From Cristatella mucedo (taxonomy: Eukaryota > Bryozoa > Phylactolaemata > Cristatellidae): DNA of 64,000 nucleotides. The translations under genes were made by a program, and so were the position numbers. Shown here in pieces: positions 36,600 to 47,124 of this stretch; position 1 is the first letter of the stretch; the number at the start of each line of letters is the position of its first letter. The DNA is taken from assembly GCA_009760855.2 (NCBI GenBank), contig WPIO01000025.1, positions 4,074,501 to 4,138,500 of the forward strand. The letters are read 5' to 3'. The notes beneath the pieces were generated by a model. That model saw nothing but the letters and a program-made list of their open reading frames with translations. It was not told the DNA's origin and ran no database searches.

Positions 36600-36965
36600 T
36601 AATTAATGTAATTAATATAGTAAAGACTGAAAGTATTATTTTCCATAAAATACTTTTTGAAATAACAATTTATACTATCAGTCATATCTCTATTGAAAAA
36701 CCTTTGCTTAATATTTCTAATTAAAATTTCTTCACCATCTAATTTATTTTTTGTTACTAAATGAATCATTGTTTTAAAGAAATAAAGAGTTAAAAAGCCC
36801 TCTAATAAAATTCATGTAGGACCATTAGTTTTACTATTGTATAATTAAATATATCATTTCCATAAGTTGGATATGATACATTAGTTTTGCTAGGTCTTGT
36901 TGTTTAATTCTATAAGATCTATAATTATCTTTGAATATGCTGGGTTTTTATGTTGACATCAGATA
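36600..36965 (-). pseudogene. C-terminal part of fibre-like gene B or a separate small gene
   Basis: The minus strand reads as coding from about 36960 to 36605 through several TAA, TAG and TGA codons, with segments such as LLEGFLTLYFFKTMIHLVTK and NKLDGEEILIRNIKQRFFNR. It directly follows the fibre-like gene after one apparent frameshift, with no clear start codon of its own. No domain is recognised. Confidence 0.35.
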
Positions 36966-38479
36966 ATTTTCATACAATTGATTTTCCGTTAATAGAAGGA
37001 AATCTTTGTGTTAGAGTTCCAATATTAACTCCATTATTTACAGTTAAATCTCCAAAGTATCTAATAAAATTAGTTTGACTAATACGACTAGAAATGTAAG
37101 GATTGTTTCCATATTTCAGATAAAGACTTGAAGCATTGTTTAAAATTACATCATTTGTTTGATAATTATCACTATTTCTATTAAGTGTTAAACTGTTAAC
37201 AGTTAAATTTCCATTTATTGCTTGTCCATCATAATCATATGATGTATCAAGATATTTTTAGTTGAAACATCACTTACATTAATAGGATCTAATACATAGA
37301 CATACTTTTTGAGTTTGCAGATAAATCTCCTTTTATATTTTGGTCTGAATCCTTTCTTAAATAATTGTTATCAGCAAATGATTTATTGACTACTTCTAAT
37401 CTATCAACTGTACTTCCAACATTTTTTATTTTATTTGCAGTAAAATACAAAGTTCCATTCATATCTAATTCTTTTTTAGAAAGCATATTACCTCAATTCT
37501 ATATAAACACTCAATAATGAAACAGTATTATATAAATCCTCTGTCATTAAAAATTGCAATATATCTAAAAGTTTACCATTATTGTTAAGTATGTATCCAC
37601 CATATAATTTATATAATATATATTTATAAGGTGAAGGCAATACTGCACTACTTTGAAAATTTGAAGTTATCACAAATGAAGTTGGTGTAAGTAATCCTTT
37701 TTCAAGTACTTTTGTATCTGGATAATATCCACCTTGATAATTGTCAAAATAATAGCCAGCCTGTTCATAAGTTTTACATAGAACGAATAATCCCCTTTCA
37801 ACTATGATATCATCCGTATGTAAAACAAAATTAATACTAGAATCAGTATTTCTATATTTACTCAGTTTAGAAAATTCATATGATTTTCCACCATCTGTAG
37901 TAATATATTTTGCATAAAACTTTACAACTGCAACATTTCCATCAGATATTCTATCAAGATAAGCAAGGCTTACATCATCATTAGTATTAACAGGATCATT
38001 TGTAATTCTAATAAAATTATTCATCATATCTAAATTTCCATTGACAGTTCCACCATTTACACTAAGAAATTTTGCATCAATGTTACCCTTATAAGGAACA
38101 TCATTAGAATTGTTAGCAGGTAGATTAATACCACTAGCATTTGCATTTACAACTAAATCTCCATTAATAGTTCCACCAGTAATTGGTAATTTCGTATCAG
38201 CATAATCTTTCGTTGCAGTATCACTAGGATTTATAGGATTAGCAAGATCTACTAACCTGTGATTATTCATATCAATATCTCCGTCAGAAGTAGTGGATCT
38301 AGAAACCTTCGAAACAAAATTTGTATCTATATACTTTTTGTTTACAGCATCACCAGCATCAATAAGATCACCTAAGTTCTTAATAATGTTACCATTCATA
38401 CTTAGATTACCACTAAGTATATCACCAGTCTTCCTAAAATAATTCTTTGAATTACTTCTTTTCTTCTATAACCTAACAT
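36966..38479 (-). pseudogene. Phage-tail-fibre-like protein B
   Basis: Starts at ATG 38479, two bases after TATAG. It has repeated units of the pattern G-D/N-L-x-M-x-x-N-x-I-x-N-L followed by a D-A-x-N-K-x-Y-x-D block: LSMNGNIIKNLGDLIDAGDA and VNKKYIDT, MNNHRLVDLANPINPSDTA and TKDYADTK, LDMMNNFIRITNDPVNTNDD, TANKIKNVG and others. This repeat is well known in bacteriophage tail and neck fibres, where it builds a trimeric beta shaft; here it would form a host-attachment fibre. The fibre A gene lies directly upstream and ends inside this gene's TATAG. Frameshifts lie near 38410, 37490 and 37290, with internal TGA codons. Confidence 0.7.
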
Positions 38480-38481
38480 TT

Positions 38482-39351
38482 CTATACAATACTAACAAAA
38501 AAATCTATATAAGTGATTCCACTTGCAGCAGAAAACTTATCAATAGCATAAGTACAGTTTCAATGAATTTTAATTATTAAAACGATAGTATCCCTAACAC
38601 AATTAGTATTGTCACTAGTCAACTCTAAATAAGAATTAGTTGTATCAGTTGCATACATAATATTAGATATCATACTAAAATTAGGTAATGTTCCTGGAAA
38701 GAATGTTTTAAGATTAGTCTTAAAACCTAATGTTTCTTCTGTTCATTGTTCTATTATTTTAAAATCACCTGGTGTAATTTGTTTTGCTGCATAAGAAATT
38801 CCAGTTCTACCATTAGCAGTAATATTCAAACCTAACATATCAAGATAAAATACACTAGGATAAGTATTAGAACTAAAACCTAAAGATCTAAATACCACTT
38901 GTTTACTATTATCAACATATTGTTTTGAAACAACATCTGAGTCTTTTACATTTGTAATATTCTTATTTCCCATATCAATACTTGACATTGCTTTACCTTG
39001 AAACACTTGTGTCATACTTTTCAATAATTCATAGTTTATTACTTTATAATGTCTTTGATCTGAATAAACAGTTCCATCAGCAGAATTACCCAATATACCA
39101 ATAATATTCTTACAATTAAGTTGTGACATCATCTTTGCTCCACTCTTTGGAAGTAGTCCTGATAAAGTTGATATTGTTGCTAATTCACCAGTAGCATTAG
39201 AAATAACACTACCAGCAACGTTTGAACTAAGAACATAATCTAATCTTACTGCATCACCATCAATAACAGGAATTCCTAAATTAGTTACTCTATTCTTATT
39301 TGAATTAAGATCAGTATAAACATTTCCATTAATCTTTCTTACTTTTCCCAT
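38482..39351 (-). CDS. Phage-tail-fibre-like protein A
   Basis: One frame of 290 codons from ATG 39351 (MGKVRKINGNVYTDLNSNKN) to a TAG at 38482, broken only by TGA at 38743 and 38560. The N-terminal part holds two fibre-type units (LNSNKNRVTNLGIPVIDGDA and VRLDYV; IDMGNKNITNVKDSDVVSKQ and YVDN). The C-terminal part after the first TGA (TLPNFSMISNIMYATDTTNS) looks like a globular head. Its terminal TAG overlaps the TATAG of fibre B. Likely an attachment protein of the virion; the family assignment rests on repeat pattern only. Confidence 0.65.
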
Positions 39352-39377
39352 TACTTATAATATACGAAGAATAAAAA

Positions 39378-40472
39378 ATGTACAGGAGTTGCTGAAAATA
39401 TAAAAGAAGGAGTTAGTACAACCAAAGAAGTTATGTCAGGAGTAACAACTGCAACAAAAGTAGGCTCAAAAGTTGCTACAAAAGTAGTTCCTAAAATTAC
39501 CATGAATCTGCTTTGCAAACTTCAAACAAGATAGAAACGATAGTTCCAAAAGTATTACAATCATTTAAAGTAATTGAAGCTGCTACTAAAGTACTAGGAG
39601 GTTTTTCATTAGGAATAACAGGAATGGTTGATCTAGGACTGTTTATAAAAGAGATTGTAGATGACATTGCTTCTGGTAAATATGGTAATGTTTTTTTTGG
39701 AAGACACTGGAAGAAAAAAAGGACTGATGAAAATGGTTGCAAGTTTAGAATTGGGTTTGTACATAAATGAGATTTTACTAGAAGCAGAAAAAGCAGGAAG
39801 TGATTGGTATCTAGATCTTAGTAAGTTTTTGAGTGAAATGTTTGGTGAGGAAGTGACGTAGAGTGCAGAACAACTTGATCCTATTTCATGGAGAAAGAAT
39901 TTCTTAGAAATGAGAGGAGGCTTTCTTCCTGCGATTGCTGCAATAATAGCAACCATAGCATCTGTTGTTGGTACAGTTGGTCTTGCAGTTTCAGTTGCTG
40001 TTTCTGTTTCAACGCTAATAAAGAAAATAATTGATACTACAATGTATACTGCTAAAGCACCAAAGATAGATACCTAAGAGCTGAGGGTGAATGCTCTTAG
40101 TCTTCAGAGTGAGAGATTAAAATACGCAATTGTAGATATTCACAATATGATAGAATTGTTAGATAAAGGTGTAGATGTCGATCTAAGTGGAAAAGTACAA
40201 AATTCAGAGGTAAAAAACATATTAGATTACTTGAATAGTGGAAGGAAACTTGTAGAAAAGTGAGGGGTTAGTTATGGTGAGGATTTGAAACGAGATATTA
40301 AGAAAGTAGACAGTAGTACAGTTGGGGGAAAAAGACTTGTGATTACAAGGCGGAGTCAGCAATTTTGCTTAGTAATCTGTTTGCACAAGGTAAATCACAA
40401 GAAGAAATACATAGAGAAGTACTAAAACATTGAGATGAGCTCAAAAAGAGATGCAAGAACTAATAATCTGTT
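39378..40472 (+). pseudogene. Putative minor virion protein with hydrophobic segments
   Basis: Coding signal begins near 39380 (AENIKEGVSTTKEVMSG) and, after frameshifts near 39500 and 39690, one frame runs from 39661 to about 40330 across TAG 39859, TAA 40075 and TGA 40261. Hydrophobic segments are VLGGFSLGITGMVDLGLFI and AIAAIIATIASVVGTVGLAV, both long enough to span or disrupt a membrane, followed by a Lys/Glu-rich helical region. The gene diverges from fibre A with 26 bases between starts. Minor capsid or membrane-active roles are plausible, but I recognise no family. Confidence 0.45.
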
Positions 40473-41041
40473 TATCTAACATTCTATAATCTTCTGTTAG
40501 CGTATATGTGAAATTAAGTCGAGCAAAATCAAGATGAAGTTTTATTTCCATCATGTCTCTAGCGGCTGCCGCATCAATTGGCTTATCAAAATATCCAATA
40601 TGCTTATATTTTTTATCTATTAATATTACTGATCTCCTTTTTTATTTGCTTTTTCATGCCAAGATGCACACACCTATGAATCCAGATTTATTATTTCTTT
40701 GCTTTCCTCTATTTCTGTTGTTTTCAGAATGATTCGCAACTCTTAAATTTGAAATTCTATTATCTAATCTATCTCAATTAACATGATCTATCTCAATAAT
40801 TGGCATTTTATTGTGAGCTATTAACCAAGAAATACGATGTGCTTTATATATTTTTCCATCAATTCTTATTTCTCTCTATCCATTGTGGGTTGTTCCTGCT
40901 TCATCTCCAATAGTTACTCCACCACGAGATGTTTTATGTGTAAATTTGCCGGTGTAAGGATTAGTCTAACAACTCTATTACTTTGTTTCTTAAAGCAGTA
41001 AACTCATCAATTCTATTAGTACAAACTTTATCTTGATTCAT
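40440..41041 (-). pseudogene. HNH endonuclease (homing type)
   Basis: Starts at ATG 41041, two bases after TATAG (MNQDKVCTNRIDEFTALRNK). The core shows GKIYKAHRISWLIAHNKMPI, then IEIDHVN and DRLDNRISNLRVANHSENN, the H-N-H pattern of phage-type homing endonucleases, followed by SGFIGV and an AP2-like tail (HIGYFDKPIDAAAARDMMEI, LDFARLNF). TAG 40876 and TGA 40774 are in frame with each other inside the core; frameshifts lie near 40960 and 40615. Such genes are mobile passengers in phage and large DNA virus genomes. Confidence 0.75.
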
Positions 41042-41088
41042 TTCTATACTCAGTTTTTATCTGTTTAAAATAATTTATTTTATATATA

Positions 41089-41963
41089 ATGTCGTATTTT
41101 GAAGTCAAAGTTGTTCTATCTGATCATCACTAAATCTAATTCATAAATCTAAAGAACCTATATCAATCAAGCTAAAACATTCAGACTTGACAGGAGCTGT
41201 TCCAATTCTTGTTGCAATGACTCAACTAAAAAGAATAGAAAATATTAGAAGCGTTGGTATTGAATTGCAATTGAATCTAAGTCTTAAGCAATTAAAACAA
41301 AACAGAAAGATTGGTTCTGGTATTGTAGATTTCATAAACAAACTTACTGGTAATAGAGAAATGCATCTGCGTTTGCCATCGAACGTAAAATCTGAATTTG
41401 TTCCAAATGGAAATTGTTATAATACTAATAAATATAGTTATGTTGGACCTGGTACAAAATTTGCTCAACGTATGGAAGAGGGCAATGTCGGTGTCAATAA
41501 TCTCGATAAGCGTACACTTATTCATGACCACGATTATAATCAAACTTCATCAATGCCTGAGCCAAAACGAACAGAGATATGAAATGTATCTGATTTTGTA
41601 CTTGCAGAGAGTACTGCTCGTATTGCTCTCGATAACAAGCAACCAAATTATGTTAGAGAAGATGCAAAAACTGTGGCAGCTGTAATAATGGCAAAAGCTA
41701 AGTTAGGATTAGGTATTGGTGGTATGTTGAATGATTCATTTGCTACTGATTTCTTAAAAGATGAAGTTAGTTATCCTGAAAGTCTGAAAAAGATTAAAAA
41801 CTATGCTAAAGGCATTGTTGATAGGATGATAGATATTACTAGAAAAAAGATACAAAAATTAACTAATCTAATTTGTCTTTGGTTTATTGTTATTTTAGGT
41901 CTAATACTCAGAAGGATTGAATTCACTTCGTTTAACAACATTGTAAACTTTAACTTGATCTAG
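41089..41963 (+). pseudogene. Minor capsid protein with phospholipase A2 domain
   Basis: An N-terminal repeat-like region (SDLTGAVPILVAMTQLKRIE) is followed by a PLA2-type core: the calcium-loop-like YVGPGTKF (about 41440) and the His-Asp catalytic-type HDHDYNQ (41524), then VSDFVLAESTARIAL and VAAVIMAKAKLGLGIG. Similar PLA2 domains in parvovirus and adintovirus/Polinton capsid proteins open endosomal membranes during entry. A usual Cys in the active-site helix is absent (LIHDHDY). From 41187 on, one frame is broken only by TGA 41580; an N-terminal frameshift lies near 41150. It converges with the minus-strand gene at 41901. Confidence 0.7.
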
Positions 41964-42410
41964 TTTCAATCTAATATTAAGTCTTTCTTCAGAATTATAA
42001 GTATATTTAGTTACATATCCACCATCAAGAATACCAGTAACAGCAAAGTCATTACAAAGTCTTTGAATTACTTCAGCAATACTACTAAACTTTAGTTGTT
42101 TGTTCTTTTGATCGAAGAATATACTTGGTTTAGTACCAAATGCAATTCTTATTCCAATAGTTGAACGATTAGACAAATCATATCCACTTTATTCAAGCTT
42201 CATACTTGCTCTGTTCACAATGTCTTCCAACACAGGTCTCATATTATTAGTGATATAGATCTATGCATTGAAGTAAGGTTTAGAATCTTTAGTAATTTTC
42301 TCTTCAAAAGGAACACGAGCTGGTTTTCCTTTGGGAATGACAACAGAAGAGTTTTTTTCTAATACAACAAAATTTTTTATTCTCTATTTCTATACAAGGA
42401 ATAGAAAATG
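41901..42410 (-). CDS. Unknown viral protein
   Basis: A minus-strand frame from about 42410 to TAG 41901 is interrupted only by TAG 42261 and TAA 42189. Segments include IPKGKPARVPFEEKITKDSK, NNMRPVLEDIVNRASMKLE and FGTKPSIFFDQKNKQLKFSS. It lies directly downstream of the protease on the same strand with a TATAG-like sequence near its start but no clean ATG. No family is recognised. Confidence 0.45.
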
Positions 42411-42414
42411 TTTA

Positions 42415-43103
42415 AATAAATTATTAATTGCATTGTCGATCTAAAATCTGCTTCCTGCATTAGTTTTAGAAAGACTAGACATCTTCTTCCATAATCTGTT
42501 TGATTGTATTCTTCTAGCTTAAATGTATGAAAGCTCGGTATAACACCAAAATAATTTATTACTTCTGGCATTGGTGGAGCTCCAAACGAATCAAAGTAAT
42601 ATTATTGTTTACCTTTTTTTTAATGCTACCCAATGATTAATTGCAAGATCTGATTCTCCTGTATTACAGATTTGACATTCATTCTCTAGTGGTTTTGTTA
42701 GTTCATCTCTTGCAAATACACCTCTAAAGTTTTTTACATCTAATTCTTTTATATAATTATTTATTTCTACATCTGTTAGTGGTGTTGATTTTATTTTTTT
42801 TTTAGTTTGTCGATAGTCTTTTTAAGTTCGGCAAATATTTGCTGTTTCATCTTCTACATAAGAACTAAGTTTCTTTCCGTGTGCTAGTACTCCTGTTCCT
42901 TTTTTAGCATTCCAGGTTTCTTACCATGAGATAGAACACCTTCTCCAACACTTCTTAGTTTGACAAACTTTGATTTCTTACTATCACAAATAGTGCAAAT
43001 ACCTTTTAAACATTCCTCTCATTCCTTTAGTAGAGTCTACTTTAACATATTCTTCATGAACTGTATCAGTTGTGTTCTTACATTTAACACAATAAATTTC
43101 CAT
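42415..43103 (-). pseudogene. CxxC protein joined to adenain-like maturation protease
   Basis: The start at 43103 (MEIYCVKCKNTTDTVHEEYV) gives a small CxxC/CxxC domain (CVKC, then CTIC) like the short zinc-ribbon proteins of Polinton-type viruses. It is followed by LSHGKKPGM/LAHGKK repeats and then a cysteine protease: DVKNFRGVFARDELTKPLEN, NHWVAL with His at 42633-42635, FDSFGAPPMPEVINYFGV, and YGRRCLVFL with Cys at 42479-42481. The spacing fits the adenain (C5) family, which cleaves capsid precursors. Frameshifts lie in A-rich runs near 43005, 42925, 42810 and 42615. It diverges from the ATPase across a 19-base shared promoter. Confidence 0.75.
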
Positions 43104-43122
43104 ATCTATAATAATACAGAAA
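43104..43122. promoter_or_regulatory. Shared divergent promoter, protease/ATPase
   Basis: Only 19 bases separate the two start codons. The minus-strand gene has TATAG (complement of 43106-43110) two bases before its ATG; the plus-strand gene has a related TACAG four bases before its ATG. Confidence 0.6.
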
Positions 43123-43791
43123 ATGTCGCTGAAATTTAAAACATTTAATTTTGGACAAGATGTTGATACAGGACGTAAAAAACCATTACCTAAAGTACGT
43201 ATTAGAGCATTAGTCCTTGAACCAAGTGGAACAGGCAAATCACAATTAGTAATGAATAGCATATTTTATGAAATTTTAAATTATGATACTTTTACAATCA
43301 TTGCTTCAAGTTGAGATCAAAAGTTATATCGTGGACTTATGTCAATGACTAAACAAAATAAATCTTATGTTTGGGTTCATGGAATTGATTCTATGCCTGA
43401 AGTTGATTCTTATAAGAATTGTAAGAATTGTGTTGTACTAGATGATTCGATGACAGAAGATCAATCTAAGATTTTAGATTATTTCACTAGAGGTAGACAT
43501 AAAGGATTGAACATATTTTATCTTGCTGAAGGATTTACTAATATTCCTAGAAGAGAAATAAGAAACAATATAAACATGATTATAATCTTTAAGCAAAAAA
43601 ATACTGATATAGAATATATTCTTGATTCTTATGTTGGTGACATTGACAAGAAACAGTTCAAAGAATGGGTTAACTCTTGCACAGGAAATAGATTTAGATA
43701 TTGTGTTATTGACTTAACTAAAACGGAATCAGAAGGAAGGTTTTGGTCTGTTGATAGTACAGGTACACAAATAATAACTATTTTTAATTGA
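43123..43791 (+). CDS. FtsK/A32-type DNA packaging ATPase
   Basis: The 222-codon frame has a Walker A motif EPSGTGKSQ (about 43218-43244), a Walker B motif NCVVLDDSM (43426-43452), and GRHKGLNIFYLAEGFTNIPR with RREIRNNIN, matching the sensor/arginine region of viral packaging ATPases. A single TGA at 43312 sits between two matching parts with no frameshift, so the gene is otherwise intact. The protein would pump the genome into capsids. It ends at a TGA two codons before the TATAG of the next gene. Confidence 0.88.
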
Positions 43792-43801
43792 ATATAGGAA
43801 A

Positions 43802-44706
43802 ATGATTAATGGAAAGATTTACGCAAGTAAGAATAAACCTTATAGAGGAAGTTTTCAAGAAGCAACTTACTTACAAAATAAACTTGGAAACTTTGAAGAG
43901 TTACGTGTTGCTACTATACTTGATAATAGTCAAGAAATACAAAGAATCGAAGCAGAAATGATTGCAAGAGATAGAGTAGAACATGAAATGAATGAACGTG
44001 CATTAGAGAAATCTACTGATAATTCAGGTAATGTTGTTATTGATAAATTAAAAAAGTTAGACCAGCACTTGCTGTAGCAATGAATAGAAGTGAAGAAATG
44101 AAAAAAGGCTTTGGGTTATGATGTGTTTGAATATGGTGACAAACTAAAACGCTTGATGGAAATTATGAACTTAGATTATAAATAACAGTTTAAAAATATA
44201 CTAGAATATAAAGAAGAAATAAAAAGACTATTAGATAAAGCACAAAAAACAATAGAAGAAAAATCAACACCAGATATTTCAAGAGCTTTTAAAAGAGCAG
44301 TTGAATTATTCAATAAAGGAAATCCTAAAAAGCACTTAATATAATTAACGTTGCAATTACAAACGCACCTAATGATGAAACAATGATATATCTTAAAGAT
44401 ACTTGTAAATTTATTGATGATAATCTTAATGTTAATCCTTCTACTGGTAAACCAAGACGAAAAAAGGCAAAAGTGGAAGAAATAAAAAAGAACCTCTTGC
44501 AACTGGTCAAGGAGTAGAAGTAATTCCATTAGTTGTAAGTTGTGAAAAATAGTATTTGATAAGATAGATTTATGGTTGCGTGAACTTGCAGCTGGCAATA
44601 AAGGAGTTGTAAGTTCTATTAGTGCTGCTGCTGATTATCTTACTAGGTCTAGAAAGGCTCCAAAGTCTCATGCTGCAAAAATAAACGATCGTTTATATAA
44701 TATATA
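43802..44706 (+). pseudogene. Lys/Glu-rich helical protein, possibly core or assembly protein
   Basis: Starts four bases after TATAG (MINGKIYASKNKPYRGSFQE). It contains long charged helices (EIQRIEAEMIARDRVEHEMN; YKEEIKRLLDKAQKTIEEKS) and a basic tail (TGKPRRKKAKVEE, ADYLTRSRKAPKSHAAKIND). Frameshifts lie near 44050, 44105, 44330, 44480 and 44540, and TAA 44182 is in frame. It ends at the TAG inside the next gene's TATAG. Charge pattern and position suggest DNA-binding or scaffold work; no family is recognised. Confidence 0.45.
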
Positions 44707-44709
44707 GAA

Positions 44710-45573
44710 ATGAGTGATTTACTGAAAAGTGTTAACGATATATATAAGAGCGTTGAAAGTATTAGAAAATCTAGTCAAGCAGGTACAGAAGGATATGTAT
44801 TTAATTTAACTGGTACTACTAATCCTATTAAAACACACGCTGATAATCCAATTTTATTAAGAAATAAAAAAATTAAGATATGCTTTAAGAAGTTTGTTGG
44901 AACTAATTCTATTAGAAATATTAAAGATATTAATAATACTTTTGTTTATATATTATCAGGTGGATCAGAACAAACAATAGCAATTAGACTTGGAATTTAC
45001 TCTGCAATATCAGATGACATAAACATTGGTGTTGTTGATGTGATTAATAACTCTATTACACAATCAGGTGTAACTACAGATAAATTTGAACTAGGTTTTG
45101 AGACTGCTACTTCTAATTTTTGGATTAAAATGCCTGTTGGTTGGAGCTTTCTTGCTAGTAAATGTAGTATTTCTAGTGTTCTTGGTTTTGCTAGTGATGA
45201 CTATACAACAGATTCAAACTGTATAACAATGTATCCAAATATAACAAATAAAGTTGTTTGTACACCTAATGTTGAGTTTATTTCTGAAAACAAAGTTTTT
45301 GTTTCTGATTTAAATCTAATACTTGTAAATTGTAATTTGGTTGCTGATGGAACAAGTTTTATAAATGGAAGAGAAACACAAGTATTAAGAAGTTGAGCAT
45401 ACAATTTCTATCCATGGGAACAAATGGTTCATGAACTAAATACTATTGAATATCATAATATAACTAGTGATTCTATTTCTGATATAGTAGTTACTGTCAC
45501 TGATCAGAATCTAAATTTATTAGATTTTAGTTCTCAACAAATTACAGTTGCTGTAGAAATTATTGAAGTTTAA
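44710..45573 (+). CDS. Penton-like or vertex capsid protein 1
   Basis: One 287-codon frame from ATG 44710, two bases after TATAG, to TAA 45571, broken only by TGA 45394. The middle shows IRLGIYSAI, FWIKMPVGWSFLASKCSISS and VLGFASDDYTTDSN; the end has ISDIVVTVTDQNLNLLDFSS, resembling the closing strand pattern (I-x-I-x-DQ-x-G) of Polinton-type penton proteins. The next gene shows the same layout, so the pair may be related vertex or fibre-base proteins. Assignment rests on pattern and position. Confidence 0.5.
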
Positions 45574-45582
45574 TATAATAAA

Positions 45583-46488
45583 ATGTCTATAAGATTAACT
45601 GGAACAAGCAGTTCAGAATAAAAAAAGTTCCACCAATTATACTTGGATCTGATTCAGGTTACAATAAAATTGGTTTACGTAGAGTAGAGTTTACTTATAC
45701 TAATAAAGTTGCATCAAATATTATTAAAGATGTGAATGATATACTTTATTTTAGATGGAGTTTAAATGATTTCAGTATTGTATATATTACAATTTCTCTT
45801 GGTTATTATGATGCAAGTAAAATCATAGCTGCTCTAAACAAAGCATTAAAAGATCCACAACAAAAAACTATTGTAGCACCAGGTAGAACAAAAACAACAT
45901 CAACAGTTAGTGCTTTTTATGATGATACAACAAAAAAGAACAGTTCAGGAATAAAATTTAGTGTTGATACAGATGATAGAATATTAATGCAAGTAGTAGG
46001 TGATTATGTTGTTCTACTTGGAAGTAATGCTGCTGGAGTTGTATACTCAATTGGAGATACATTAGGTTTCAATTCAAATCACCAAGGACATTTTGATCCT
46101 ACTCTTGTAGGTGGAACTCCTTACGAAGCAATTGAGAAAGCAATGTATTATTTTGGTATTTATAAAGCATGGAATTAAAATGGTTTTACCAGATAATAAA
46201 GGAATAAGATTGATTAGTGTAGATTGTGATTAAGTTGATCCATTTAAGAATTATATAGAAAGAAGAAAAGGCTTTTTAGAGCAATCTTCATCCTTAAATA
46301 TATTATTGACATAGATGATATAAATCCTGGAGATAAGGTTGATCTACATATTCCTAATATATTTTATTTACCAACACGTGGGGATATAGATTCAATAAGT
46401 GCATTTAAAATGAGCCTTAGTGATCAAACTGGACATCCTGTAAGTATCATTACGGATGTAGTTGCAATAATAGAAATCTCAAAGTAAT
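45583..46488 (+). pseudogene. Penton base-like capsid protein 2
   Basis: Begins at ATG 45583 (MSIRLTGTSSS). Features typical of single-jelly-roll penton proteins are present: YFRWSLNDFSIVYITISLGY, YDASKIIAALNKAL, GDTLGFNS, IRLISVDCD, and near the end IFYLPTRGDIDSISAFKMSL with SDQTGHPVSI. Frameshifts lie near 45615, 46175 and 46300, and TAA 46231 is in frame. The final TAA at 46486 overlaps the TATAG of the following gene. It would form the capsid vertices. Confidence 0.55.
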
Positions 46489-46497
46489 ATAGAGCAA

Positions 46498-47092
46498 TGG
46501 GTAGCTATGCGAGAGTTGGTCATGGAAGAATACATGGAGTTAAATATCGTGGATATGGATTACTAGATAAAGTAATTGATGGTGTTACTAAAGTAGCACC
46601 TGTTGTAACTGGATTAACTAATATGGGTATGAATTTTGTTAACAAAGGGTATTGAAATGCAACCAGCAAGAAAACTGATTGAACTACAAACAAAGAAAGA
46701 AAAGATAGATCAAGAATATGCTAACAAACGTAGAGATATGGATGATAAACTTGAAGAAGAAAAAAGAAAGAAAGAACTTGAATACGAAGTTGAGAGAAGA
46801 AAGAAGAAGAAGATTGTGATAGAAAGATTAAAGAGATGGATCTTGAGATTAAACGTGCTATGCTTGAAAAACTTAAACCAAAATCTAAAAACGTCGTAAA
46901 GCAAAGATTGAAGAGGAAGAGGTGGAGGACTATTCAGAGACTCTTGAAGAGAATGATCCAAAAGCATGTAAATAAATAGAGAAAGTTATACAAGAGAAAG
47001 CTGTTGTATCAGTTGAAAGAACTAGAGCTGATGGTTATGGTGGTGGTATGAGGAAAAAAGTAGGAGTTGAATTGTATATAAATACAAAGTAG
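46498..47092 (+). pseudogene. Basic coiled-coil minor capsid or core protein
   Basis: Starts four bases after TATAG with a Gly/Arg-rich head (RVGHGRIHGVKYRGYGLLDK, then VAPVVTGLTNMGMNF), followed by a strong charged coiled coil (KKEKIDQEYANKRRDMDDKL) and an acidic then basic tail (KIEEEEVEDYSETLEENDPK; GYGGGMRKKVGVEL). Frameshifts lie near 46640 and 46890; TAA 46973 is in frame. Position next to the capsid gene suggests an internal capsid protein, but homology is not recognised. Confidence 0.45.
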
Positions 47093-47124
47093 AAAATAAT
47101 TTTAGTTTTTAATATAGAAAAGAA

